Assembly (NCBI GenBank): GCA_963205335.1 | Contig: CAUJIM010000096.1 | Location: forward strand, 35,415 to 99,414 | Length of the DNA: 64,000 bases | Direction of reading: 5' to 3' | Source: Pseudomonadota bacterium | Lineage (GTDB): Bacteria > Pseudomonadota > Gammaproteobacteria > Burkholderiales > Burkholderiaceae_C | In this document: piece by piece, positions 8,838 through 18,344 of the stretch | Position numbering within the stretch: the first letter of the stretch is position 1 | Layout: each line of letters opens with the position of its first letter | Translations under genes and position numbers: made by a program | The notes under the pieces: model-generated | Told to the model about the DNA's origin: nothing | Seen by the model: the letters and a program-made list of their open reading frames with translations, nothing else | The model's database searches: none

Positions 8838-9875
8838 ATGACATCAGACACGATTTTGCCGAATGCTCCGCGTCGGCGCCTGCTTGCCGCTGGTGCGGCG
8901 CTGGCGGCGTCGGGTGCGCCGTTGCTGCTGCGCGCGCAAGCGGCACCCGCGGCGCGTCGGGCGAAGCTGGTGCTCGCGGGCCCGTTCGCGGCAGTCTCCT
9001 ATCCACTGATGCGCATCGCGGACAGCGGCACGTTGTCGGATGTCGCCGACAAGGTCGAGTTCGCCACGTGGAAGAACCCGGACCGGCTGCGTGCGCTGGC
9101 GATAGAGCAGTCGGCCGATCTGGTGGCCATGCCGAGCAACGTGGCCGCCAACTTGTTCAATCGGGGCGTGCCGCTCACCTTGCTTGACATCACCGCCTGG
9201 GGCTTGTTGTGGATGGTCTCGCGCGAGGACGGCCTCAAGACCTTGGCGGACTTCCGCGGCAAGGAGGTCGTGATGCCGTTCCGTGGCGACATGCCCGACA
9301 TCGTCTTCCGCCTGCTGGCCGAGCGGCAGGGCATCGTCGTCGGCAAGGACATCCGGCTGCGCTATGTCGCCTCGCCGATAGACGCCATGCAGTTGCTCAT
9401 CACGCGCCGCGCGGACCACGCGCTGCTGGCCGAACCGGCGGTCTCCATGGGGCTGCGCAAGAGTCGGTCGTTTCCGGTGAAAGTGATCGCGCCCGAGCTG
9501 TACCGCAGCGTCGACCTGCAACAGGAATGGGGTCGTGTACTCGGGCGGGCACCGCGCATTCCGCAGGCTGGCATCGCAGCGCTCAAGGGCGTTCGGGAAG
9601 ATGCCGCGCTGCTCGCCCGCTTCGAACAGGCGCATGCCGAGGCTTTGCAGTGGTGCCAGGCCGAGCCCGAGGCGTGCGGCGCGATGGCGGCGCGGCACGT
9701 CGAGATGCTGACGCCCGAGGGCGTCGCCGATGCGATCCGGGCGACGAAGGGCACGATGGGCCTGGTGCGTGCCACCGATGCGCGCCAGGAGCTGGAGTTC
9801 TTCTACCGGCAGTTGCTCGAGCGCCAGCCGGGGCTCGTTGGCGGCAAACTGCCGCCCGCCGGTTTTTACGGTTAG
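8838..9875 (+). CDS. ABC transporter substrate-binding protein, NrtA/SsuA/TauA-like
   Basis: 345 residues. An N-terminal export signal with an arginine triplet (PRRRLLAAGAALAASG) suggests Tat or Sec export and a periplasmic location. The body resembles NMT1/THI5-like and nitrate/sulfonate/taurine-binding proteins (GPFAAVSYPLMRIAD, LVAMPSNVAANLFNRG, ADHALLAEPAVSMGL). ATG 8838 was preferred because upstream in-frame sequence crosses the putative promoter. It is followed by the matching permease and ATPase and then by NnrS. The ligand is not evident; the neighbours suggest something tied to nitrogen oxide metabolism rather than general nitrate uptake. Confidence 0.85.
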   Translation: MTSDTILPNAPRRRLLAAGAALAASGAPLLLRAQAAPAARRAKLVLAGPFAAVSYPLMRIADSGTLSDVADKVEFATWKNPDRLRALAIEQSADLVAMPSNVAANLFNRGVPLTLLDITAWGLLWMVSREDGLKTLADFRGKEVVMPFRGDMPDIVFRLLAERQGIVVGKDIRLRYVASPIDAMQLLITRRADHALLAEPAVSMGLRKSRSFPVKVIAPELYRSVDLQQEWGRVLGRAPRIPQAGIAALKGVREDAALLARFEQAHAEALQWCQAEPEACGAMAARHVEMLTPEGVADAIRATKGTMGLVRATDARQELEFFYRQLLERQPGLVGGKLPPAGFYG

Positions 9876-9888
9876 GCGGCGGCCTCCG

Positions 9889-10697
9889 ATGTCGTTGCCG
9901 AGACAGTGGCTGCAGGGCATCCCGCGCTACCTCTGGGGGGGCTGGGGAGCCATTGCCAGCCTGTTGCTCATGGTGGCCTCGTGGGAGGCGCTGGCCGCGG
10001 TCTACGGACCACTGGTGTTGCCGGCGCCGCTGGAAGCGGCGCACACGCTGCTCGATTGGGCGGGGCGTGGAGGCGAGCTGTGGCCGACCCTGGCGATCAC
10101 GGCACGCCGCGCCTTCATGGGACTTGCGCTGGCGGTTGTGGCCGGCAGCCTGCTCGGTGTGGCGGCGGGTGTCTCGATGACGGCATCCATGATGGCGCGG
10201 CCCTGGGTCACGGTGCTTCTGGGCACGCCGCCGATCGCCTGGCTCGTGCTGGCCATGCTGTGGTTTGGCACGGGTGACGGAACACCGGTTTTCACGGTGT
10301 TCATTGCCTGTTTTCCCATTGTTTTCGTTGGCGGCATGCAAGGCGCGCGCACGCTCGAGCAGCACTGGCGCGATCTGGCCCGTGCGTTCGAACTGCCTTG
10401 GCGCATGCGCGTGCTCGATGTCTACTTGCCGCACGTCGTCTCTTATCTGTTTCCCGCCTGGATCGTGGCGCTCGGCAGCAGCTGGAAGGTGGTGGTGATG
10501 GCCGAATTGCTGGCGTCCGATACCGGCGTGGGCGCGGCGCTGGCCACCAGCCGCGCGCAACTGGACATGCCCGCGACGCTTGCCTGGATCGGTGCCGTGG
10601 TACTGGTCCTGCTGGCGCTGGAATACCTGTTTCTCGAGCCGATCAAGCGCGAGACAGAGCGCTGGCGCGACAGTCCTGGCACGTCGGGGGATATTGC

Positions 10698-10701
<4 letters not shown>
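9889..10701 (+). CDS. ABC transporter permease, SsuC/TauC/NrtB-like
   Basis: 270 residues with about six membrane segments and one BPD_transp_1 domain. The EAA-type loop is visible near residues 160-185 (RDLARAFELPWRMRVLDVYLP), and LLGTPPIAWLVLAMLWFGTGDGTPVF is typical of the NitT/TauT permease family. It starts 13 bases after the binding-protein stop, and its own stop overlaps the ATPase start (ATGA). As a single-domain permease it presumably works as a homodimer. Confidence 0.9.
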
Positions 10702-11560
<859 letters not shown>

Positions 11561-11564
<4 letters not shown>

Positions 11565-12823
11565 GAGGGCGGCCGTCGCGTGGTGCCGCGGCCCCTGCGC
11601 TCTGGAGTCCGGCCCATCCCGTCTGGCTCTGCCCCTTTCGGCCCTTCTTCGGGCTGGCGCTGATTGCAGCCTGGGCGTTGATGCTGGCTTGGGCGGCTTT
11701 CCTTTTTTGGGGCTGGCCGCTCCCTGCGGTCCCGGGCGGGCCCTTCGTCTGGCATGCGCATGAATTGCTGGCAGGGTTCGGGCTCGCGGCAGTCACCGGG
11801 TTCGTGCTCACGGCAGTACCGGAGTTCACCGATACGCCGGCATTCGGCGCGCGGCCGGTGCGCCTGCTGGTGCTGCTGTGGCTGCTCGGCCGGATCGGCT
11901 TCTGGAGCAGCGGCTGGTGGCCCCGCGCGGGGCTGGCGATGGCGGCCCTGGCGCATCTGGGCCTGCTGGGCGGCCTGCTGGTGCAGTTGGCGCCACGCTT
12001 GTGGCGCGATCCCGAGCGGCGGCACCTGTCGTTCCTCTGGGCCATCGCGCTGCTGGCTGTGGCGCTTGCGGGTTTTTATGCCGAAGCCCTGCTGGCCCTG
12101 GCGCCGATGCGCTGGCTGCACGCCTTGCTGGGGGTATTGATGGGCCTGATCATCGTGTCGATGAGCCGCGTGTCGATGAGCATCGTCAATGCCAGCATCG
12201 ATGCGCGGATGGCGGCCGACGGCGCCGATCGCGCGCCCTACCTGGCGCGTCCGCCGCGGCGCAACCTGGCGCTGCTGGCGATCGCGCTGCACACGGTGGT
12301 GCAATTCTGGCAGCTGGACGGGCGGGTGAGCGCGTGGCTGGCGCTCGCGGTGGCCTGCGCGGTGCTCAACCTGCTCAATGACTGGCATGTCGGCAAGCCC
12401 CTCCTGCGGCGCTGGCCGCTGATGCTCTATGCCGTCTATTGGTGCATGGCGGCCGGGTACGCGCTGACGGGCGTCGCGCTGCTGTCGGGCGGGTTTGGCC
12501 CCAATGCCGGGCTGCACCTGCTGACCACGGGGGCCTTGGGGCTCAACGTCTATACCGTGATCTGCATCGCGGGCTATACCCACGCAGGGCTGGAGAAGGA
12601 CGGCCGCGCCTGGGTGCCGTGGGGTGCGCTGCTGCTGATGCTGGCGGCCGTGCTGCGCGCCGGGGCGTATTTCGGTGCCTCGGGCGGTGTGCCGATGGCG
12701 CTGGCCGCGGTGCTCTGGTGCGTGGTGTTCGGATTGCAGAGCGCGCACATGCTGCCGGTGTTCCTGCGCCCGCGGACCGATGGGTGCGAAGGGTGCGCGG
12801 GGGTGCCGGGCGGGGAGGCTTGA
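11561..12823 (+). CDS. nnrS: NnrS family membrane protein
   Basis: 420 residues, strongly hydrophobic with about 12 membrane segments. The N terminus has the NnrS signature (PVWLCPFRPFFGLALIAAW), followed by WHAHELLAGFGLAAVTGFVLTAVPEF. NnrS is a haem- and copper-containing membrane protein made under nitric oxide or denitrifying conditions in proteobacteria, implicated in relief of nitrosative stress. The GTG at 11561 overlaps the ATPase stop (GTGA), so it is translated from the same message as the ABC importer. Coupling to a NitT-type transporter is the unusual part. Confidence 0.9.
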
Positions 12824-12929
12824 TCGCGCCGGTGGCCGTCCGACCTTGATGCGTTCGGGGACAAGCCGTTTCTGAATAATGGCGTTTCCCCGATGCGCTT
12901 GGCATCGGCCAATCCGACAGGAGCACGAC

Positions 12930-13571
12930 GTGAATGCCGAACCGCGCGACCAGGACTTCCCCGCTTTCTTTGCCGACGTGCCGACGATCACGGTGCGCGA
13001 CAAGCTGGCCCAGTTCCTGGGTGCCGCCATGCACGGCACGATGACCTACCGCTATGCCGACGCGGTACGTCTCGCGGGCCATTCCTGCCCCACGGTGGCG
13101 GGCAGCTACCTGATGGTGCTCAACGGCCTGCGTGCGCTGTATGGCGACGAGCTGCCGGTGCGCGGCGAGATCGAGGTGTTCATGGGGGATGCGCGCGACA
13201 GTGGCGCGACGGGCGTGGTGGCGACGGTGGTGCAATTGCTCACGGGTGCGGCCGCCGAGACCGGTTTCCACGGCATAGGCGGACAGTTCTCGCGCCTCGA
13301 CCTGCTCAAGTTCGACCAGCCGGTGCGTGGCGTGTTCGGCCTGCGGCGCATGGACACGGGCCGCGCGGTGCAGGTCTCGCTGGATGCGTCGGTGGTGCCG
13401 TGGACGGATGAAATGCGCGAAGTCCTGCCCAAGGCCGTCGGCGGCTACGCCAGCGACGATGAGCTGGCGCGTTTTGGCGCGCTCTGGCAAGGCCGGGTGC
13501 GCAGCATGCTGACCGAGCATGCCACCGATCCCGCGATGGTGCGGGTCAGCGACTGGCAGGCGCCTGCATGA
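12930..13571 (+). CDS. FmdE-like protein (formylmethanofuran dehydrogenase subunit E family)
   Basis: 213 residues. A LAGHSCPTVAGSYLM segment near residue 50 carries the GH-x-CP motif of FmdE-type domains, which in characterised members bind metals. A GTG start is chosen at 12930 because AGGAG lies eight bases upstream and no ATG is available before the conserved region. It follows nnrS by 106 bp and is followed by a strong bidirectional terminator, so it probably ends the ABC-nnrS transcript or has its own weak promoter. Its biochemical role is unknown; a cofactor, haem or metal function connected to NO metabolism is an inference from position. Confidence 0.7.
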   Translation: MNAEPRDQDFPAFFADVPTITVRDKLAQFLGAAMHGTMTYRYADAVRLAGHSCPTVAGSYLMVLNGLRALYGDELPVRGEIEVFMGDARDSGATGVVATVVQLLTGAAAETGFHGIGGQFSRLDLLKFDQPVRGVFGLRRMDTGRAVQVSLDASVVPWTDEMREVLPKAVGGYASDDELARFGALWQGRVRSMLTEHATDPAMVRVSDWQAPA

Positions 13572-13591
13572 TGCCGGCTGCCGCCGCCCAA

Positions 13592-13622
13592 CGAAAAAGG
13601 CGGCCACGTGCCGCCTTTTTCG
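13592..13622. terminator. bidirectional rho-independent terminator
   Basis: A perfect 13-bp stem (CGAAAAAGGCGGC / GCCGCCTTTTTCG) has a CACGT loop. Its ends are A-rich on the left and T-rich on the right, so it can stop transcription from both sides. It separates the convergent FmdE-like gene and fba. Confidence 0.9.
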
Positions 13623-13638
13623 TGCGACCGGCGCGCGG

Positions 13639-14703
13639 TCAGTGCACCACTTGCGCGAGCGATCCGGCCGCATAGCGCGTGGCCATGTCGGCCAGCGCAT
13701 GGCCCTTGATCCTGCCAGCCTGGCCCTCGCAGCCGAATTCCAGGTAGCGCTGCCTGCACACCGCCTTGGCCGCTTCGCGCGCGGGCTTCATCCACTCGCG
13801 CATGTCGAACTTGTCGGGGTTCTCGAACTGGAACTTGCGCACCGCGCCGGTCATGGCCATGCGGATGTCGGTGTCGATGTTGATCTTGCGCACGCCGTGC
13901 TTGATCGCTTCCTGGATTTCCTTGACCGGCACGCCCCAGGTCTGCTTCATCTTGCCGCCGTACTGGTTGATGATGGCCAGCAGCTCCTGCGGCACGCTGC
14001 TGGAGCCGTGCATCACCAGGTGGGTGTTGGGGATGCGCGCGTGGATTTCCTTGACGCGCGAGATCGCCAGCACGTCGCCGGTGGGCGGGCGGGTGAACTT
14101 GTAGGCGCCGTGGCTGGTGCCGATGGCGATGGCAAGCGCGTCGAGCTGTGTCGCCTTGACGAACTGCGCGGCCTCCTCCGGGTCGGTCAGCAGCTGGCTG
14201 TGGCTGAGCTTGCCGGCGGCGCCGATGCCGTCCTCCTCGCCCGCTTCGCCGGTCTCCAGCGATCCCAGGCAGCCGAGTTCGCCCTCGACCGTCACCCCCA
14301 CCTTGTGGGCCATCGAGACCACCTGGCGGGTGACGTCGACGTTGTATTCGAAGCCCGACGGCGTCTTGCCGTCTTCGAGCAGCGAGCCGTCCATCATCAC
14401 CGAGCCGAAGCCCAGCGCGATCGCGCCCTCGCATACCTTGGGGCTCGTGCCGTGGTCCTGGTGCATCACCAGCGGGATCTGCGGGTAGGCCTCGCAGGCG
14501 GCGGTGATCAGGTATTTGATGAAGGATTCGCCGGCGTACTTGCGCGCGCCGGCGCTCGCCTGCAGGATGACTGGCGCGCCGACTTCGTCGGCCGCGGACA
14601 TCACGGCCTGCACCTGCTCGAGGTTGTTGACGTTGAAGGCGGGAATGCCATAGCCGTGTTCCGCGGCATGGTCCAGCAGTTCGCGCATCGAGACGAGTGG
14701 CAT
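13639..14703 (-). CDS. fba: fructose-bisphosphate aldolase, class II
   Basis: 354 residues, the length of the CbbA/FbaA long-type class II enzymes that interconvert fructose 1,6-bisphosphate with dihydroxyacetone phosphate and glyceraldehyde 3-phosphate. The zinc site HQDHG, the MMDGSLLED stretch, the GTSHGAYKF and HGSSS phosphate-binding segments and NIDTD are all present. It is cytoplasmic and serves glycolysis/gluconeogenesis or a Calvin-type cycle. It is transcribed opposite to the PAP2 gene and ends at the shared terminator. pyk lies nearby on the same strand but is separated by that gene. Confidence 0.97.
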   Translation of the reverse strand: MPLVSMRELLDHAAEHGYGIPAFNVNNLEQVQAVMSAADEVGAPVILQASAGARKYAGESFIKYLITAACEAYPQIPLVMHQDHGTSPKVCEGAIALGFGSVMMDGSLLEDGKTPSGFEYNVDVTRQVVSMAHKVGVTVEGELGCLGSLETGEAGEEDGIGAAGKLSHSQLLTDPEEAAQFVKATQLDALAIAIGTSHGAYKFTRPPTGDVLAISRVKEIHARIPNTHLVMHGSSSVPQELLAIINQYGGKMKQTWGVPVKEIQEAIKHGVRKINIDTDIRMAMTGAVRKFQFENPDKFDMREWMKPAREAAKAVCRQRYLEFGCEGQAGRIKGHALADMATRYAAGSLAQVVH

Positions 14704-14894
14704 GGTGCGTGTCCGTTCAAAAGTTGAGAAATCTGGCGGCGAGTGCTTCCGATTCTAGTCGGCGCACCGCTGGCGGGGGCTTTCGTCGGGGGGTGCGCCG
14801 CAGCGACGGCGGCCCCCCGTTTTCAGTTGGCGTTCAGCGGCGTGTCCTACGTTTGCGCCAGGGCCGCGGGCTCTGCGGACTGCGTGGGGGTGTG

Positions 14895-15443
14895 ATGCCG
14901 ACTTTCGACATGCCGATCTTTCTGGCGCTGAACGCGACGGCGCAGACGCCCGCGCCGGTGCTTGCGCTGGCGCGCGTCGCTTCATCGTGGGTGCCATGGG
15001 TTTTTGCCGCCTTGCTGGTGCTGGGCCTGCTGCACCCGCGGCTGCGCCGTGGTGCGCTGGTGTGCGTCGCGGGCCTGTTGCTGACCTGGTGCGCGGTGCA
15101 CGCGATCCGCTGGGCGTTGCCGATGCCCCGGCCGGCGGCCCTGGGCGTGGGCGTGCAGTGGGTGGAGCACGGGCTGCGCCCGGCGTTTCCCAGCATGCAC
15201 GCCGCCGGGTCGTTCGCCGTGGCCCGGTGCCTGGGCTCGCTGGCGCCACGCCGCGTGGCGGTGTGCGCGTGGCTGGCGGCGCTGCTCGTGGCCTGGAGCC
15301 GCATCTGCCTGGGGGTGCACTTCCCCTCGGACGTGCTCGCCGGGGCGGCCGTGGGCGCGGGGTGTGCGCTGGCCGCGCTGGTGCTGGCGGCGCGGCTGCC
15401 GCGCTGGCGCGCGGCCCTGCCTACCGCACGCGGCAGATCTTGA
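14895..15443 (+). CDS. PAP2-family membrane phosphatase
   Basis: 182 residues with four or five membrane segments. All three acid-phosphatase motifs are seen: R-x6-RP (RWALPMPRP), PSMHA with the catalytic His, and SRICLGVHFPSD with the nucleophile His. Family members dephosphorylate undecaprenyl pyrophosphate, phosphatidate or related lipids. ATG 14895 starts just before the conserved MPTFDMPIFLALN. The last 23 bases overlap the 3' end of pyk on the other strand. Whether it acts on undecaprenyl pyrophosphate cannot be decided from sequence. Confidence 0.85.
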   Translation: MPTFDMPIFLALNATAQTPAPVLALARVASSWVPWVFAALLVLGLLHPRLRRGALVCVAGLLLTWCAVHAIRWALPMPRPAALGVGVQWVEHGLRPAFPSMHAAGSFAVARCLGSLAPRRVAVCAWLAALLVAWSRICLGVHFPSDVLAGAAVGAGCALAALVLAARLPRWRAALPTARGRS

Positions 15444-16857
15444 GCATGTTGGTGCCGCCGGGCTGGCCCATGGGCTCGCCGCAGGTGATGGCATAGAGGT
15501 CGCCGGGGCGCACGATGTTGCGGCTCTTGAGCTCGCCTTCCGCCTGCGCCAGCGCGGTGTCGCGGTCGGCGCTGGTGTCCATGAGCAGCGGGCGCACGTT
15601 GCGGTAGATCGCCATCCTGCGCTGCGTCGCCACCTTGGGCGTGAGCGCGTAGATCGGGATGTGGATGCGCCGGCGGCTCATCCACAGCGCGGTGGAGCCG
15701 CTGTCCGTCATCGCGACGATGGCCTTGGCGCCCAGGTGGTGCGCGGTGAAGAGCGCGCCCATGGCGATCGACTGGTCGACGCGCCCCGGCGTCTTGGCGC
15801 CGAAGTCCGAGTCGCGCTCGACGTCCTCGGCCGCCTCGGCCGCCGCGCAGATGCGCGCCATCTGCTCGACGGTCTCCAGCGGGTACTTGCCCGCCGCGGT
15901 CTCGGCGCTGAGCATGACCGCGTCGGTGCCGTCGAGCACCGCGTTGGCCACGTCGCTGACCTCGGCGCGCGTGGGCACCGGGTTGGTGATCATGCTCTCC
16001 ATCATCTGCGTCGCGGTGATCACCACCTTGTCCATCTCGCGCGCCATGCGGATCATCTTTTTCTGCAGCGCGGGCACGGCGGCATTGCCCACCTCGACGG
16101 CCAGATCGCCGCGCGCGACCATGATGCCGTCCGAGACCGCGAGGATCTGCTCGAGGTGGGGCACCGCCTCGGCACGCTCGATCTTGGCGATCAGGCCTGG
16201 CTTGTGGCGCCAGGGCGCGCCCGCCACGGTGCAGAGCTGGCGCGCCATTTCCATGTCGGTCGCGCTCTTGGGAAAGCTCACGGCCACGTAGTCCGCCTGG
16301 AAGCCCATCGCCGTCTTGATGTCCTCCATGTCCTTGGCCGTCAGGGCCGGGGCGGTGAGGCCGCCGCCCTGGCGGTTGATGCCCTTGTGGTCCGACAGTT
16401 CGCCGCCCACCACGACCTGCGTGCGCACCGCGTCGCCGTCGATCGCCTGCACGCGCAGGACGATGAGTCCGTCGTTCAGCAGCAGCACGTCGTCCGGGCG
16501 TACGTCGTGCGGCAGCGCCTTGTAGTCGAGCCCGACCGCCGCGATGTCGCCCGGCGTTTCGCGCGCCGCGTCCAGCGTGAACGTCTGCCCCGCCTGCAGC
16601 ATGACCCGCCCCGCCTCGAAGCTGCCGACCCGGATCTTGGGGCCCTGCAGGTCGGCCATGATCGCCACCTCGCGCCCGGCGCGCCGCGAGGCTTCGCGCA
16701 CCATCGCGGCGCGTTCCACGTGCGCTTGCGCGTGGCCGTGGCTGAAGTTCAGGCGCACCACGTTGACGCCCGTGGCTATCATTTTTTCGAGCAGCGCCGG
16801 ATCGCTTGAAGCGGGGCCGAGTGTGGCGACGATCCTGGTGGCGCGGCGGATGTGCAT
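15421..16857 (-). CDS. pyk: pyruvate kinase
   Basis: 478 residues; converts phosphoenolpyruvate and ADP to pyruvate and ATP. The N-terminal TRIVATLGPASSD, NFSHG, DLQGPKIRVG, the catalytic-lysine region (GLIAKIERAEA), the active-site IMVARGDLAVEVG and ATQMMESM segments are textbook. The C-terminal domain (about 350-478) is complete. The start at 16857 gives MHIRRATRIVATLGP. Its 3' end overlaps the convergent PAP2 phosphatase gene by 23 bases. Confidence 0.97.
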   Translation of the reverse strand: MHIRRATRIVATLGPASSDPALLEKMIATGVNVVRLNFSHGHAQAHVERAAMVREASRRAGREVAIMADLQGPKIRVGSFEAGRVMLQAGQTFTLDAARETPGDIAAVGLDYKALPHDVRPDDVLLLNDGLIVLRVQAIDGDAVRTQVVVGGELSDHKGINRQGGGLTAPALTAKDMEDIKTAMGFQADYVAVSFPKSATDMEMARQLCTVAGAPWRHKPGLIAKIERAEAVPHLEQILAVSDGIMVARGDLAVEVGNAAVPALQKKMIRMAREMDKVVITATQMMESMITNPVPTRAEVSDVANAVLDGTDAVMLSAETAAGKYPLETVEQMARICAAAEAAEDVERDSDFGAKTPGRVDQSIAMGALFTAHHLGAKAIVAMTDSGSTALWMSRRRIHIPIYALTPKVATQRRMAIYRNVRPLLMDTSADRDTALAQAEGELKSRNIVRPGDLYAITCGEPMGQPGGTNMLKICRVR

Positions 16858-16993
16858 GGTGTGACCGTGTGGGGAATGTGTCTTGCGGATTGTGCCTGCA
16901 AGCGGCGCTGGCGAAGCGCCGGTGCGCCGTTGCCGGCGGAGAGGGCTTCCGCCGCTGCGTGGCCTTCCGCGCCGAGGCTGCCCTGCGTGCGGG

Positions 16994-17839
16994 CTACGCG
17001 CGCGTCGGCTGCGGCACGTGGCGCGCCGCGTCGCGGCGGCTGCCGCGGCGCAGCAGCCAGACGATCACCACCCAATACGCGGCGAAGCCGAGCACCGTCG
17101 TCAGCGAAGGCTGCGAGCGGTAGCCGGTGAGCGCCGCCACCACGCCGCCCACGGGGCTCATGTCGCTGAGCAGCCAGGAGCTATCCCAGACGCCGTCGAC
17201 GAGTGGCGCCAGCCACTCCATCGCCTGCATCTTCTCCAGCCCCGTCACCACCAGCGCCGCCGCGAGCAGCAGCAGCATGATCTCGGTGATGCGGAAGAAC
17301 ACGCGCCAGTTGAGCACCTTGCCGCCCAGTTGCAGTACCCAGAAGGTGGCGACGGCCAGCAGCAGCCCGCCCACCGCGGCCAGCCCCATCAGCGGCAATT
17401 GATCGGCGGGCGCGGAGACCATGGTGCCGTAGAGGAACACCACCGCCTCGCTGCCTTCGCGCGCGATCGCCAGCGCCGCGAGCACCGTCACGCCCCACCA
17501 GTTGCTGTGCGCCGCCTGCTCCGACAGGCCGTACTCCAGCTCGTTCTTGAGCGTGCGCCCGTGCGCGCGCATCCACAGCACCATTTGCGCGATGAGCGCC
17601 GCGGCGACGAGCATCATCGCCGTCTGGAACGCGTCCTGGTAATCGAGCAGCAGCTCCTCGGCGGTGTAGATGCCCAGCGCCAGCAGGGCGGCCAGCAGTA
17701 GGCCGAGCACCACGCCGCCCCAGAGCCAGCGCTTGCCGCCGGCCGCTTCGGGCGTGCGCGAGAGCCACGCATGCAGGATGCCCACGACGAGCAGCGCCTC
17801 GACGCTTTCGCGCCACATGACGAAGATGACCTGGCCCAT
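16994..17839 (-). CDS. FTR1 family iron permease
   Basis: 281 residues with about seven membrane segments. Both REXXE iron-binding motifs are present: RESVE (residues 10-14) and REGSE (near 127). FTR1 permeases carry iron across the inner membrane together with an oxidising periplasmic partner. The gene is 11 bases downstream of a cupredoxin gene, so the two make a compact operon resembling FtrBC of Bordetella and Brucella. No P19-type FtrA or ferredoxin-like FtrD is present nearby. Expression is probably iron-regulated through the palindrome at 18273-18293. Confidence 0.92.
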   Translation of the reverse strand: MGQVIFVMWRESVEALLVVGILHAWLSRTPEAAGGKRWLWGGVVLGLLLAALLALGIYTAEELLLDYQDAFQTAMMLVAAALIAQMVLWMRAHGRTLKNELEYGLSEQAAHSNWWGVTVLAALAIAREGSEAVVFLYGTMVSAPADQLPLMGLAAVGGLLLAVATFWVLQLGGKVLNWRVFFRITEIMLLLLAAALVVTGLEKMQAMEWLAPLVDGVWDSSWLLSDMSPVGGVVAALTGYRSQPSLTTVLGFAAYWVVIVWLLRRGSRRDAARHVPQPTRA

Positions 17840-17850
17840 GGCGTGCCTGC

Positions 17851-18210
17851 CTACTTGATGAGGATGTGGCCCTGCGTGGTTTCCATGTGGAAATCATCGA
17901 AGAACGGGTATTTGCCGGCCATCTTGGGCGGCATGGTGCGGGTGCGCGTGGCGCCGGGGGGGATGACGATCTCGACGCCGAGCGAACGCGCCTCGAATTC
18001 GGCCGGCGTCTTGCCGCTGTTGACCATTTCGAGGCGAAAGCGCGTGCGCGCGGGCAGTTCCACCAGGCGCGTGTTGACCGCGCCGTCGTTGAACTCGATG
18101 CGCGCGACGGGCATCTCGTCCGCCGCGTGGACCGAGGGCAGGGCGAGCGCGAGCAGCGATGCGGCCAGGCAGCCCTGCGCCATCAGGGCATTCATTGAAC
18201 GGCGACGCAT
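17851..18210 (-). CDS. periplasmic cupredoxin-domain protein of FTR1 iron uptake
   Basis: 119 residues. The N terminus (about 1-30) is a Sec signal peptide ending near VHAAD. The remainder is a cupredoxin_1 domain (VEIVIPPGATRTRTMPP, then GKYPFFDDFHMET). In FtrABCD-type systems such a cupredoxin oxidises Fe2+ for delivery to the FTR1 permease, which is encoded directly downstream here. ATG 18210 follows AAGGAG by eight bases. A perfect hairpin lies just before that Shine-Dalgarno and a Fur-type palindrome upstream of it. Confidence 0.83.
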   Translation of the reverse strand: MRRRSMNALMAQGCLAASLLALALPSVHAADEMPVARIEFNDGAVNTRLVELPARTRFRLEMVNSGKTPAEFEARSLGVEIVIPPGATRTRTMPPKMAGKYPFFDDFHMETTQGHILIK

Positions 18211-18224
18211 GGAATCAGCTCCTT

Positions 18225-18244
18225 GCCGCCTGTTCCCAGGCGGC
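18225..18244 (-). promoter_or_regulatory. 5'-UTR hairpin abutting the cupredoxin Shine-Dalgarno
   Basis: On the minus strand GCCGCCTG-GGAA-CAGGCGGC forms a perfect 8-bp stem capped by a GNRA tetraloop. Its 3' base is immediately followed by the AAGGAG of the cupredoxin gene. There is no T tract, so it is not a terminator. It may stabilise the message or tune ribosome access. Confidence 0.5.
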
Positions 18245-18272
18245 GATTCTTGGGTACGAATCAGGAGAATGA

Positions 18273-18293
18273 TAATGCGAAAGATTCGCATTA
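18273..18293. promoter_or_regulatory. Fur-type palindrome upstream of the cupredoxin/FTR1 operon
   Basis: TAATGCGAA-AGA-TTCGCATTA is a perfect 21-bp inverted repeat in an AT-rich patch. It overlaps GAGAATGATAAT (18265-18276), which matches 11 of 12 bases of two Fur hexamers GATAAT. Its position, 63 bp upstream of the first gene of an iron-uptake operon, supports iron repression by Fur. The assignment is by consensus and context only. Confidence 0.65.
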
Positions 18294-18344
18294 ATTTGAC
18301 AAAGTTCCGGATCGGCCCGCAAGAGCGTGGCGCGGCGGCGCGTT

